This document shows, piece after piece, positions 1 through 7,752 of a stretch of 19,610 bases of DNA. Numbering within the stretch: the first letter of the stretch is position 1; each line of letters starts with the position of its first letter. Source of the DNA: an uncultured Angelakisella sp. Lineage in GTDB: Bacteria > Bacillota > Clostridia > Oscillospirales > Ruminococcaceae. The position numbers and the translations under genes were made by a program. The stretch covers positions 1-19,610 of the forward strand of contig CAJUFR010000039.1 in assembly GCA_910585525.1 (NCBI GenBank). Direction: 5' to 3'. The notes under the pieces were generated by a model. That model searched no databases, had not been told where the DNA came from, and saw only the letters and a program-made list of their open reading frames with translations.

Positions 1-70
1 CCTCGCCGGCGGGGCGCTCGAAGAGACGCCTTAATATAATAACAATAAAGGGTAGGAGAGGACCAAGCGC

Positions 71-110
71 CAAAACAGCCCGCCCACCCACCGGTGAACA
101 GGCTGTTTTG
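71..110 (-). terminator. Hairpin downstream of the BrkB-family gene
   Basis: Ten-base arms CAAAACAGCC (71-80) and GGCTGTTTTG (101-110) are perfectly complementary around a 20-nt loop. The hairpin lies about 50 nt past the stop of the last gene of the leftward series, so it is the likely end of that transcript. The T-tract on the minus strand is short (TTTT inside the arm), so termination efficiency is uncertain. Confidence 0.5.
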
Positions 111-159
111 AAAAAAGAAACTGCATTGGGCGGGACTTCCTCCCCGCAGAGGGTATGGC

Positions 160-1014
160 TCACGCCGCCGACTGCACCAGCGCCCGGTTCACCTCCGCCC
201 CCATGATCAGCACCGTGGCCGTGGCGTACAGCCACAGCAGCAGCACCACCATCCCCCCCAGCGCCCCGTACAGCACCGAGTAGTTGGCGATGTTCTCCAC
301 GTAAAACGAAAACCCCAGCGAAAACACCAGCCAGGAGCACAGCGCCGCCACCGCCCCCGGGAACACCCGGCGCCGCGGCCCGGTGATCCCCGGCGCCACC
401 CAGTACAGCACCCCCAGCGCCAGGAAAAAGGCCGTCCCCATGATGGGGAACCGCAGGGCGTTCCACAGCCCGATGAAGGGCTGGATCACCGGCAGGTACC
501 GGCTGAGGAAGGTCAAAAACCCCCGCCCCGCCAGCATCAGCACCAGCGTCAGCATCATCACCGCCATCAGGAAGAGGGTGTACAGCCCCACCACCAGCTG
601 GTGGCGCAGGGTGGGCCGGGGGCTTTTGATGCCGTAGGAGACGTTCACCGCCTTCATCAGGCTGTCCACCGCCCGCATGGGCAGCCACAGGGTGATGATA
701 AGGCTCATGGCCAGGAGGTTGCCGCTGCGCAGTTCGGTGACGTGCTGGAGGTAGACATTGACCAGTTCGATGACCTCCCGGGGGATGAGGTTCTGGAGGG
801 CGGTGTCCAGCCGCAGCGGCGGCAGTTCCAGAAAGCCCACCAGGGTGCTGAGGAAGATGAGGAGGGGGAAGAAGGAGAACAGCAGGTAGTAGGCCAGGGC
901 GGCGGCGGACTTGCCCACATCGTGGTCCAGGTACCCCCGGGCCAGCAGTTCCCCGAACCGCCAGGCCCGGTGGCGGCACAGCCGCCGGTGCAGCCCCTCC
1001 AGCCGCTCCCGCAT
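160..1014 (-). CDS. YihY/virulence factor BrkB family membrane protein
   Basis: This 284-residue protein has about six hydrophobic segments and matches the YihY/BrkB (once annotated RNase BN) family. The family hallmark near the N terminus reads SAAALAYYLLFSFFPLLIFL, and the C-terminal half carries the GALGGMVVLLLWLYATA-type helix. It is an inner-membrane protein; the molecular role of the family is unsettled. I chose the second ATG (1014) because AGGAGG then sits 7-8 nt upstream; the first ATG (1020) would be almost on top of it. The gene starts 27 nt after the flotillin-like gene on the same strand, so co-transcription is likely. Confidence 0.9.
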   Translation of the reverse strand: MRERLEGLHRRLCRHRAWRFGELLARGYLDHDVGKSAAALAYYLLFSFFPLLIFLSTLVGFLELPPLRLDTALQNLIPREVIELVNVYLQHVTELRSGNLLAMSLIITLWLPMRAVDSLMKAVNVSYGIKSPRPTLRHQLVVGLYTLFLMAVMMLTLVLMLAGRGFLTFLSRYLPVIQPFIGLWNALRFPIMGTAFFLALGVLYWVAPGITGPRRRVFPGAVAALCSWLVFSLGFSFYVENIANYSVLYGALGGMVVLLLWLYATATVLIMGAEVNRALVQSAA

Positions 1015-1041
1015 CCTCATCCCTCCTCTATATGTCCTTTG

Positions 1042-2658
1042 TTACTCGGTCGCCTGGGCGGTATCCAGGTCCACCCGGACCTCCGGGGGATCGGTCTCCG
1101 GCAGGCCGGTGATGTTCAGGTTGCGGTTCACCTTGGCGTCGTAGGTATCCGCCTTGATGACCTCCCCCAGGTCGATGCCGGTGGTGGCCTTCATCGATTC
1201 GATGAGTTTCGCCATGACACTGGGGACATTCTCGGCAAGGCCGCCCACCCCGGTGGCGTCGCTGCCGATGATGGTGATCTTGTCGATCTGGGACAGGGGC
1301 TGGGCGATCTTGCCGGCGATATCCGGCAGCACCTGGATGAGCATCTCCGCCATGGCGGCGTTGTTGTACTTTTGGTAGGCTTCCGCCTTCTTCTCCATGG
1401 CCTGGGCCTCGGCAAGGCCCTGGGCCCGGATGGCTTCGGCCTCGGCAAGGCCCTTGGCCTGGATGGTGGTGGCTTCGGCCTCACCCTTGGCCCGGATGCC
1501 GGCGGCCTCCCGCTCCTGCATGAACAGCAGCGCCTTGGCTTCGGCGTCGCCCTTGGCCAGGATGCCCGCCGCCTCCTGCTCCTGCAGGAACCGCAGAGCC
1601 TTGGCTTCGGCGTTGCGCTTGGCCAGCAGGCCGGCGGCCTCCTGCTCGTTCATGAACAGCTTGGCCTCGGCGTCCTTCTGGCTCTCGAACAGTTCAGCCT
1701 GGGCCTGCTGCTGGCGGCGGTAGAGGTCGGCGTCGGCGGCCTTGCGGATCTCGGCGGAGAGGGCCTGCTCCCGGACCTCCGCTTCCTTGCGCTTCAGTTC
1801 CACCTCCCGCTCCTGCTTGGCGATATCGGCGTTGGCCCGGGCCACCTCGATGGTCTTTCTCTGCTCCTGCTCCTGGATGGCGTAGGCGGCGTCGGCCTCG
1901 GCCCGCTTGGTGTCCTCCCGCTTTTTCAGTTCCGCCATCTGGATATCCAGTTCGTTCTTTTTGATGGCGATCTCCCGGTCGGCGTTGACCCGGGCCTCGT
2001 TGGCCTGGCGGTCGGCCTCGGCCTTTGCCACCGCGATCTCCTTGTCCGCCTCCGCCTTGGCGATGGCGGCCTTTTTCTTGATCTGGCTGATGTTGTCGAT
2101 ACCCAGGTCGTCGATGACCCCGTTCTCGTCCGAGAAGTTCTGGACGTTGAAGCTGACGATATCCAGCCCCATGGCGGCCAGGTCCGGCTCGGCGTTCTCC
2201 TTCACCAGTTCGGCGAACTTCTGCCGGTCGCTGACCATCTCCTCCAGCTTCATTTTGCCCACGATCTCACGCATATTGCCTTCCAGCACCTCCTGGGCCA
2301 CCGAGCGGACGTAGTCGGTCTTTTGGTTCAGGAAGTTCTGGGCGGCCAGGGCCAGCTTTTCCGGGGCGGCGCTGATCTTGACGTTGACGGCGGCGTCCAC
2401 CCGGATGTTGATGTAGTCGGCGGTGGGGACGGCGTTGGAGGTCTTGACATCCACCGGGATGAGTTTGAGGCTGACGATGTCCAATCTCTCCAGGAAGGGG
2501 ATCTTGATCACCGCCTTGCCGATGACGGTGCGGCGGCGCAGGCCGGAGACGATGAAGGCGGTATCCGGCGGAGCCTTCTTGTAGCCGCTGGCGACGATGC
2601 CCACCACCAGGGCGACGATGATGATCACAGGGGCGAACGCGATGATACGATCCAGCAT
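1042..2658 (-). CDS. Flotillin-like SPFH-domain protein
   Basis: This 538-residue protein has an N-terminal membrane segment (about residues 5-22), an SPFH/band-7 domain (about 27-190), and a very long charged coiled coil rich in Ala, Glu, Lys and Arg (about 195-430). A C-terminal flotillin region follows, with MLIQVLPDIAGKIAQPLSQI and then ITIIGSD. Bacterial flotillins oligomerise at the inner membrane and organise membrane domains. The ATG at 2658 is preferred over the upstream one at 2685 because AGGAGG lies 8 nt before it and the longer form adds nine polar residues without a ribosome-binding site. It begins 27 nt after the RelE-like toxin stop. The coiled coil contains a 22-residue repeat, annotated separately. 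Many bacterial flotillins pair with an NfeD protein; none is visible here. Confidence 0.92.
   Translation of the reverse strand: MLDRIIAFAPVIIIVALVVGIVASGYKKAPPDTAFIVSGLRRRTVIGKAVIKIPFLERLDIVSLKLIPVDVKTSNAVPTADYINIRVDAAVNVKISAAPEKLALAAQNFLNQKTDYVRSVAQEVLEGNMREIVGKMKLEEMVSDRQKFAELVKENAEPDLAAMGLDIVSFNVQNFSDENGVIDDLGIDNISQIKKKAAIAKAEADKEIAVAKAEADRQANEARVNADREIAIKKNELDIQMAELKKREDTKRAEADAAYAIQEQEQRKTIEVARANADIAKQEREVELKRKEAEVREQALSAEIRKAADADLYRRQQQAQAELFESQKDAEAKLFMNEQEAAGLLAKRNAEAKALRFLQEQEAAGILAKGDAEAKALLFMQEREAAGIRAKGEAEATTIQAKGLAEAEAIRAQGLAEAQAMEKKAEAYQKYNNAAMAEMLIQVLPDIAGKIAQPLSQIDKITIIGSDATGVGGLAENVPSVMAKLIESMKATTGIDLGEVIKADTYDAKVNRNLNITGLPETDPPEVRVDLDTAQATE
1447..1644 (-). repeat. Three 66-bp tandem units inside the flotillin-like gene
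   Basis: Residues 339-404 consist of three in-phase 22-residue units. The first two begin QEAAGLLAK and QEAAGILAK and the third REAAGIRAK. Each continues with an AEAKAL-like segment, and the first two end in a Phe-containing stretch and Gln-Glu. The unit boundaries at 1644, 1578 and 1512 are exactly 66 bp apart. The third unit is the most diverged. Confidence 0.8.
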
Positions 2659-2685
2659 GATGATGACCTCCTTTTTGTTGACCAT

Positions 2686-3012
2686 TTACTGGCCGGTACT
2701 GATCATGTCCTCTATATCTCTACCGCCGTACACGACGCGGATCACATAAACAAGGGCTTTTTGTTGGTCCACCATGTAGTAGACGATGTAGTTGTCCACC
2801 GGCAGCCGCCTCACCCCCATGGAGGACCAGGGTTCCCAATCTACGCCGCCATGGCGTTCTGGAAGGGCGCACAGGGAGAGGATCGCTTTTTTGATCCGGG
2901 CCATCTGCTTTTTTGCCACCGTTTTTTCCTGCAGTTCCACGGCGATGTAGCGATGTATCCCTTGCAGATCACGGTAAGCGTCGGCCGTATACAGGACCTG
3001 ATATTTTTTCAT
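2686..3012 (-). CDS. RelE/ParE-family type II toxin
   Basis: This 108-residue basic protein has the RelE/ParE fold signature: N-terminal KKYQVLYTADAYRDLQGIHRYI, then a helical pair ending LPERHG, then VRRLPVDNYIVYYMVD and a final strand VYVIRVVYGGRDIEDM. RelE-type toxins cleave ribosome-bound mRNA and ParE-type toxins inhibit gyrase; the sequence alone does not decide which. The ATG (3012-3010) overlaps the antitoxin stop as ATGA, which fixes the start and implies translational coupling. The reading frame extends further upstream, but that part lies inside the antitoxin gene and is not used. Confidence 0.88.
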   Translation of the reverse strand: MKKYQVLYTADAYRDLQGIHRYIAVELQEKTVAKKQMARIKKAILSLCALPERHGGVDWEPWSSMGVRRLPVDNYIVYYMVDQQKALVYVIRVVYGGRDIEDMISTGQ

Positions 3013-3311
3013 ACGCCAAATTCCCGGGAGAAGACAGCATCCATTTCTTCCTGGGTGTAGACGGCCCCGTTTTGGACAGAATCGATCCCCTTTTGCAGTT
3101 CGGCGTTCAGCTGTTCCCGGGTCATGCCGCCGACGGCGGTGGGGCGGCAAGGCAGGCAGGGCTGAAAAGGCAGCCCCCCGGAAAGGATCACCTGGCTATA
3201 CAGCATCTGGATGGCGCTGGAAGGGGTGATGCCAAGCTGGGACAGGATGCTTTCCGCGTTTTTCTTCAGTTCCGGGTCGATTTGAACAGAAACAGCGGCG
3301 GTGTTTGCCAT
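3009..3311 (-). CDS. RelB/DinJ-family antitoxin
   Basis: This 100-residue protein begins MANTAAVSVQIDPELKKNAE, the ribbon-helix-helix DNA-binding start typical of RelB/DinJ, followed by ILSQLGITPSSAIQMLYSQV. Its acidic C-terminal tail (QLNAELQKGID, YTQEEMDAVFS) fits the toxin-wrapping segment. The start at 3311 has GGAG about 10 nt upstream; an upstream ATG (3344) lies inside the preceding gene's end. Family members repress their own promoter with the toxin. Only 29 nt separate it from the amidohydrolase stop and I see no clear separate promoter in that gap. Confidence 0.88.
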   Translation of the reverse strand: MANTAAVSVQIDPELKKNAESILSQLGITPSSAIQMLYSQVILSGGLPFQPCLPCRPTAVGGMTREQLNAELQKGIDSVQNGAVYTQEEMDAVFSREFGV

Positions 3312-3340
3312 AGGGTCACACTCCTTTGTTGAACGGCGGA

Positions 3341-4624
3341 TCAAAACCGCAGCTTACTGACCCCCTTGCCCCGGATGGTGATGTCCCGGGCGCAGCGGGA
3401 GGCGTTTTCCAGGATGGGGGCGGTGTCGAAGGCCAGCGCCCCGTCCCGCTTGCGGAACTGGCCGGCCACCATCACGTGGCGGATGTTCCGGCTGTCGGCG
3501 CTGTAAAGGATGGCGGCCAGGGGGTCGTAGAGGGGGGCGGTCTGGGGGGTGTTCAGGTCCCAGAAGCAGAGGTCCGCCGCCGCCCCGGGGACCATCCTGC
3601 CGGAGCCGAAGCCCAGGGCCTGGTGGCCCCGCATCATCACCTGCCACACCTCCCGGAGGGGGTAGTCCTCCGCCTGGTCGGCGAGTTTGCCCAGCAGGGC
3701 GAAGAGCCGCGCCTGCTCCAGGGGGTCCACCGAGTTGGAGCTGGCCGCCCCGTCGGTGCCGATGCAGAGGTCGACCTTCCGCCACTGGTCCCAGATGGGG
3801 CCCCGCTCCGCCCCCAGCTTCATGTAGGTCTTGGGGCAGACGGCGATGAAGGTATCCTTTCCCAGCAGCGGCAGGTCCCCTTCCTCGATCCAAAGACCGT
3901 GGGCCACGATGCAGGGGACGGTGAAGCCCCCGGCCTCGGCCACCACCTGGAAGGGGGTCTTGCCGTGCTTCTCCCGGCTCTCCGCCACCTGGCGCCGGGT
4001 CTCCGAGACATGGAGGTGGATGCCGCCGCCCTTCTCCCGGGCCGCCTCCACCAGGGTGCGCAGCACCTCCGGGGAGCAGATGTAGGGGGAGTGGGGGCCA
4101 AAGCGGATGTTCACCATGGGGTCATCCCGGTACTGCTCCATCAGCGCCTCCACCGGCCGCATCTCCGGCCCCGGGTCGCCGTCAAAGGCGAACACCGTCC
4201 CGGCGATGTCGGCCCGGATGCCGGTCTCCTTGGCCGCCCGGGCGATCTGCTCCCCCTGGAAGTAGTGGTCGGCAAAGGCGGTGACCCCGTGGTCCAGCAT
4301 CTCGGCGCAGCAAAGTTTTGCCCCCCAGTAGATGTCCTCCGGCAGGATCTTGCTCTCGTAGGGCCATATCTCCTTGTTGAACCAGTCATCCACGTTGACA
4401 TCCTCGGCGATGCCCCGGAGGATGTGCATGGGGGAATGGGCGTGGAGCACCGTCAGGCCGGGGCTGACGAACAGCCCGGCGCAGTCCATCACCTCCGCCC
4501 CGCCGGCCTCCAGCCCCGCCCCCCGGGCGGCGATGACGCCGTCCCGGATCAGCAGGTCCTCCCCGGAGGAGATGTTCCCCTCCTCGTCGATCAGGTTGCA
4601 GTTTTTCAGTAAAACAAGACCCAT
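3341..4624 (-). CDS. Amidohydrolase of the MTA/SAH deaminase type
   Basis: This 427-residue cytosolic metal-dependent deaminase of the amidohydrolase superfamily has the expected ligands in order: H61-A-H63 in PGLTVLHAHSPMHILRG, H205 in IHLHVSET, H242 in VAHG and D291 in GTDGAASSNS. The segment around W81 and IWPYE (86-90) and FGPHSPY (175-181) match S-adenosylhomocysteine/5-methylthioadenosine deaminases. The stretch after the fourth ligand reads VCPKTYMKLG instead of the usual NPxSNMKLA-type motif, so the substrate may differ (other adenosine or pterin-like compounds). The ATG at 4624 is chosen because AAGGAGG is about 10 nt upstream; the ATG at 4633 nearly abuts that site. It is the first gene of the leftward series. 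Confidence 0.85.
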   Translation of the reverse strand: MGLVLLKNCNLIDEEGNISSGEDLLIRDGVIAARGAGLEAGGAEVMDCAGLFVSPGLTVLHAHSPMHILRGIAEDVNVDDWFNKEIWPYESKILPEDIYWGAKLCCAEMLDHGVTAFADHYFQGEQIARAAKETGIRADIAGTVFAFDGDPGPEMRPVEALMEQYRDDPMVNIRFGPHSPYICSPEVLRTLVEAAREKGGGIHLHVSETRRQVAESREKHGKTPFQVVAEAGGFTVPCIVAHGLWIEEGDLPLLGKDTFIAVCPKTYMKLGAERGPIWDQWRKVDLCIGTDGAASSNSVDPLEQARLFALLGKLADQAEDYPLREVWQVMMRGHQALGFGSGRMVPGAAADLCFWDLNTPQTAPLYDPLAAILYSADSRNIRHVMVAGQFRKRDGALAFDTAPILENASRCARDITIRGKGVSKLRF

Positions 4625-4662
4625 TCTCAACATCCCTCCTTCGATGATGCGGGTTTTCTTCT

Positions 4663-4671
4663 AGTATATCA
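4663..4671 (-). promoter_or_regulatory. Extended -10 promoter for the amidohydrolase series
   Basis: The minus strand reads TGATATACT, a TGn extended -10 with hexamer TATACT, about 40 nt before the amidohydrolase start. The -35 position (TTCCCC) is weak, as is usual for extended -10 promoters. Confidence 0.55.
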
Positions 4672-4759
4672 CATTTTTGGGGGGCTGGGGAAGGGGGTGT
4701 CAATATGTTCCTTTCGAGAAGATTGCCGGCATAAGCAAACAGCAGTCTCGCTGCTCAAA

Positions 4760-4788
4760 TTGACTTTTTCCCGCCGGTATACTATAAT
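4760..4788 (+). promoter_or_regulatory. Sigma-A promoter for the CBS-domain gene
   Basis: TTGACT (4760-4765), a 17-nt spacer and TATAAT (4783-4788) form a near-consensus promoter about 50 nt before the ATG at 4838. The short 5' leader contains a small hairpin GGGGC-AAC-GCCCC (4804-4816) just before the ribosome-binding site. Confidence 0.85.
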
Positions 4789-4837
4789 GATCTTAACTAT
4801 ACCGGGGCAACGCCCCACTGGAGGGATCAGTTTCATT

Positions 4838-6199
4838 ATGGACCCTGACACAGCGACCCCTGACCCTACCCTCCACCTTCTGCTCTTCCTGGCCTTTCTG
4901 GCCCTGGGCGGACTGGTGGTCCTCTGCCAGAACAGCCTGGTGGAACTCAGCGACCAGAAGCTGAAAAAGACCGCCGGCGACGCCGGGGCCGACCCCGGCC
5001 TGGAGCGGGCCGCCCGGCTGCTGGCCCGCCCGGGACGGTTCTCCAGCGCCATGCGGGGGGCCTACACCTTCTGCCACCTCTGCGCCGTGGGCTTCCTGGA
5101 CCAGGCGGCGGACAGCTGCCCCCTTTTTTTCCACCCCTTCTGGGCGGCGGGCTGGGGGCGGCTGCTCCAGAGCCTGCTGGTCACCCTGGCGGGGGTCACC
5201 TTTATCATGGTGTTTTCCCGGGGAATCCCCCGGCGGCTGGCCGCCCGCCACGCCGACAGCCTGGCCCCGGCCCTCAGCGGGACGGCGGCGGCCATCGTGG
5301 CGCTGTTCACCCCCCTGGCCTGGTTCGTGGAAAAGGCGGTCTCCCTGGTGCTGGCCCTCTTCGGCATCCACGACCAGGACCAGCCGGAGAACGTCACCGA
5401 GGAAGAAATCAGGATGATGGTGGACGTCAGCGAGGAGACCGGCGGCATTGAGGCCGCCGAAAAGGAGATGATCCTGGGGGTCTTTGACTTTGCCGACCGC
5501 ACGGTGGACGAGATCATGACCCACCGCACCGACGTCACCGCCGCCGGGGAGGACGCCACCCTGGAGGAGTTGGTGGCCCTGGCGGAGGAACACGGCTTTT
5601 CCCGCATCCCCATCGTGGGGGAGGACGGGCTGGACGACATCCTGGGCATCCTCAACGTCAAGGACCTGCTGCCCCTGGCGGTGGCGGACCGGCGGAAGAG
5701 GTTCAGCCTCAAAAGCTACCTCCGTCCCCCCTTCTACGTCCCGGAATCCACCAAGTGCCGGGACCTCTTCGCCACACTGAACCAGCAAAAGACCCAGATC
5801 GCGGTGGTGGTGGACGAGTACGGAGGCACCTCCGGCATCGTCACCATGGAGGACCTGCTGGAATCCATCGTGGGGGACATCCAGGACGAGTACGACAACG
5901 AGGAGGCGGAGGCCACCGCCATCTCCGGGGACCGGTACACCTTGGACGGGGACATCGACCTGGGGGAGGTGGCCCGGCTGCTGGATTGCAGCTTCCAGGA
6001 GCGGGAGGACTGGGACGACTACGACACCCTGGGCGGCCTGCTCATCGCCATGCTGGACCGCATCCCCTCCCCCAAGGAGCACCCCAGCGTGGAGGTGGGG
6101 GGGGTCCGCTTCACGGTGCAGCGGTCCAACAGCCGCCAGATCCTGGAGGTGCTGGCCGAGCGTGTCCAGGCGGAAGCGGCGCCGGAACAGGAGACATGA
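4838..6199 (+). CDS. HlyC/CorC-family membrane protein with CBS domains
   Basis: This 453-residue protein has a DUF21/CNNM-type membrane domain (about residues 8-180), two CBS domains (about 223-340, from VDEIMTHRTDV through VVDEYGGTSGIVTMEDLLE) and a C-terminal CorC/HlyC domain (about 355-440). The family is linked to magnesium or other divalent cation efflux; older 'hemolysin' labels are historical. The ATG at 4838 is chosen because the hydrophobic segment starts soon after it; an upstream in-frame ATG at 4697 precedes the promoter and cannot be on the same transcript. GGAGG lies about 13 nt upstream, rather far. The downstream CDF gene suggests a shared metal-homeostasis theme. Confidence 0.9.
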   Translation: MDPDTATPDPTLHLLLFLAFLALGGLVVLCQNSLVELSDQKLKKTAGDAGADPGLERAARLLARPGRFSSAMRGAYTFCHLCAVGFLDQAADSCPLFFHPFWAAGWGRLLQSLLVTLAGVTFIMVFSRGIPRRLAARHADSLAPALSGTAAAIVALFTPLAWFVEKAVSLVLALFGIHDQDQPENVTEEEIRMMVDVSEETGGIEAAEKEMILGVFDFADRTVDEIMTHRTDVTAAGEDATLEELVALAEEHGFSRIPIVGEDGLDDILGILNVKDLLPLAVADRRKRFSLKSYLRPPFYVPESTKCRDLFATLNQQKTQIAVVVDEYGGTSGIVTMEDLLESIVGDIQDEYDNEEAEATAISGDRYTLDGDIDLGEVARLLDCSFQEREDWDDYDTLGGLLIAMLDRIPSPKEHPSVEVGGVRFTVQRSNSRQILEVLAERVQAEAAPEQET

Positions 6200-6207
6200 T
6201 CTATCAT

Positions 6208-6238
6208 CGGGAGGCCCCTTACGGGTCTCCCGGCTTTC
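6208..6238 (+). terminator. Hairpin between the CBS-domain and CDF genes
   Basis: A 10-bp stem (6208-6217 with 6223-6232, one G-T pair) closes a 5-nt loop and is followed by a weak T-rich stretch (GCTTTCTG). It could partly terminate or stabilise the upstream message while allowing readthrough into the CDF gene 40 nt on. Confidence 0.5.
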
Positions 6239-6271
6239 TGTGATATCGATAAGAAAAGGAGGTCCCGGCTC

Positions 6272-7432
6272 ATGACAGAATTTCTTGTCCGGCGGTTCAT
6301 CCCCCGGTGGGAGGAGGCGCGGGACCCCGCCGTCCGGCAGCAGTACGGCAGGCTGGGGAGCATCGTCGGCATCCTGGTGAACCTCCTTCTCTCCGGGGGG
6401 AAGCTGGCGGCGGGGGCGCTGTCGGGGAGCGTCGCCATCACCGCCGACGGGGTGAACAACCTCTCCGACGCCGGGTCCTCCCTCATCTCCCTGGTCAGCT
6501 TCCGGCTGGCGGCCCGGCCCGCCGACGCGGAGCACCCCTTCGGCCACGCCCGCATCGAGTACCTTTCCAGCATGGCGGTGGCGGTGCTCATCCTTCTGCT
6601 TGGGGTGGAATTGGCCCAGACCTCCCTGGGCAAGATATTTTCCCCAGAGGAGGCCGCCTTCTCCTGGCTGACGGTGGGGGTGCTGGTCCTCTCCATCCTG
6701 GCCAAGCTGTGGCTCTACCGGTTCAACCGGTCCCTGGGCCGCCGCATCGATTCGGAACTGATGGCCGCCACCGCCGCCGACAGCCTCTCCGACGTGCTGG
6801 CCACCACCGGCGTCCTGGTCTCCGCCGCCGCCAGCCCCTTCCTGGGCTTCTCCCTGGACGGGTATATGGGGGTGCTGGTGGCGGTGTTCATCCTCCGCTC
6901 CGGGGGGGAGATCATCCGGGAGGCGATGGATAAGCTGCTGGGCCAGGCCCCCACCGGGGAACTGGTGGCGGAGATCGAAAGCTACGTCCGCTCCTACGAC
7001 GGGGTGATGGACTGCCACGACCTGGTGGTCCACAGCTACGGCCCGGGGCGGTGCTTCGCCACCGTCCACGCCGAGGTCCCCGCCGGCCGGGATATTATGG
7101 CCAGCCATGACATCATCGATAACATCGAGCGGGACATTTTCCGGGAAAAGGGCATCCACCTGGTCATCCACATGGACCCGGTGGTGACCGACGACGTCCG
7201 GGTGGAGCAGCTGCGCCGCCTGGTCCGGGAGGTGCTGGCGGAGGTGGGGACCGAACTCACCTTCCACGACTTCCGCATCGTCGCCGGCCCCAGCCACACC
7301 AACATGATCTTTGATATCTCCGCCCCCTTCGCCTTCCCCCTGGGGGACAGCGAACTCTGCCGCCGGATGGAGGAGAAGCTGAAGGAGCGGGACAACAGCC
7401 TGTTTGCCGTCATCACCGTGGACCGGCGGTAA
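6272..7432 (+). CDS. Cation diffusion facilitator, probable Mn(II)/divalent metal efflux
   Basis: This 386-residue CDF transporter has six membrane segments in its first 215 residues and a cytoplasmic C-terminal domain (about 220-310) with extra C-terminal sequence to 386. The membrane metal site reads N62-x3-D66 in DGVNNLSD (TM2) and D170-x3-D174 in ADSLSD (TM5). In this family zinc exporters usually carry HxxxD pairs, whereas N/D-rich sites are typical of manganese exporters such as MntE. HPFGHARIEYLSS (88-100) is the conserved loop after TM2. AAGGAGG sits 8-9 nt before the ATG. It is followed after 29 nt by lysO. Confidence 0.92.
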   Translation: MTEFLVRRFIPRWEEARDPAVRQQYGRLGSIVGILVNLLLSGGKLAAGALSGSVAITADGVNNLSDAGSSLISLVSFRLAARPADAEHPFGHARIEYLSSMAVAVLILLLGVELAQTSLGKIFSPEEAAFSWLTVGVLVLSILAKLWLYRFNRSLGRRIDSELMAATAADSLSDVLATTGVLVSAAASPFLGFSLDGYMGVLVAVFILRSGGEIIREAMDKLLGQAPTGELVAEIESYVRSYDGVMDCHDLVVHSYGPGRCFATVHAEVPAGRDIMASHDIIDNIERDIFREKGIHLVIHMDPVVTDDVRVEQLRRLVREVLAEVGTELTFHDFRIVAGPSHTNMIFDISAPFAFPLGDSELCRRMEEKLKERDNSLFAVITVDRR

Positions 7433-7461
7433 GCCGGTCCCTGTCATAAAAAGGAGAGTGT

Positions 7462-7752
7462 ATGGAGACCATTCTTATCATGTGCCTGGGCGTGCTGGCC
7501 GGGGCCACCGTGTTCCCCAGGGCGCTGGGGAAGTGGAACCAGCGGTTCCAGACCGCCGCCACGGCGCTGCTCATCTTCACCATGGGGGTGGGGCTGGGGA
7601 GCCGCCCGGACTTTGTCGCCGAAGTCGGGGAGATCGGCCTGGAGAGCCTCATCCTGGCTGTGGTCCCCGTGGCCCTGTCGGTGGCGGTGGTCTACCCCCT
7701 CAGCCGCCGCTTTCTGCAAAAACGGGACCAGCCCGGCGGGGAGGTGGAGTAG
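7462..7752 (+). CDS. lysO: LysO family transporter, N-terminal subunit
   Basis: This 96-residue protein with about three hydrophobic segments matches the N-terminal part of the DUF340/LysO (E. coli YbjE) lysine exporter: METILIMCLGVLAGATVFP, then ALLIFTMGVGLGS. A single chain of about 300 residues is usual in Proteobacteria; many Clostridia encode the two parts separately. AAGGAG lies 6 nt before the ATG. The gene ends with TAG, and the ATG of the second part follows immediately in the same reading frame. Confidence 0.8.
   Translation: METILIMCLGVLAGATVFPRALGKWNQRFQTAATALLIFTMGVGLGSRPDFVAEVGEIGLESLILAVVPVALSVAVVYPLSRRFLQKRDQPGGEVE

Noticed and set aside
1..70. AT-rich TTAATATAATAACAATAAAGG stretch shortened here as a possible promoter near 31-50
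   Set aside because: TATAAT-like bases exist, but no acceptable -35 at 16-18 nt was found on either strand, and no gene start lies within the window.
601..3060. An 819-codon open frame on the plus strand, and similar long frames at 4793-7447 (-), 12949-14268 (+) and 14664-16262 (+)
   Set aside because: They lie opposite well-identified genes, have Gly/His/Val/Leu-rich translations with no domain pattern, and are expected by-products of very high third-position GC.
4698..4703. TTGACA on the minus strand as the -35 of the amidohydrolase promoter
   Set aside because: It is 29 nt from the TATACT hexamer, far beyond usable spacing. The extended -10 explains the promoter better.
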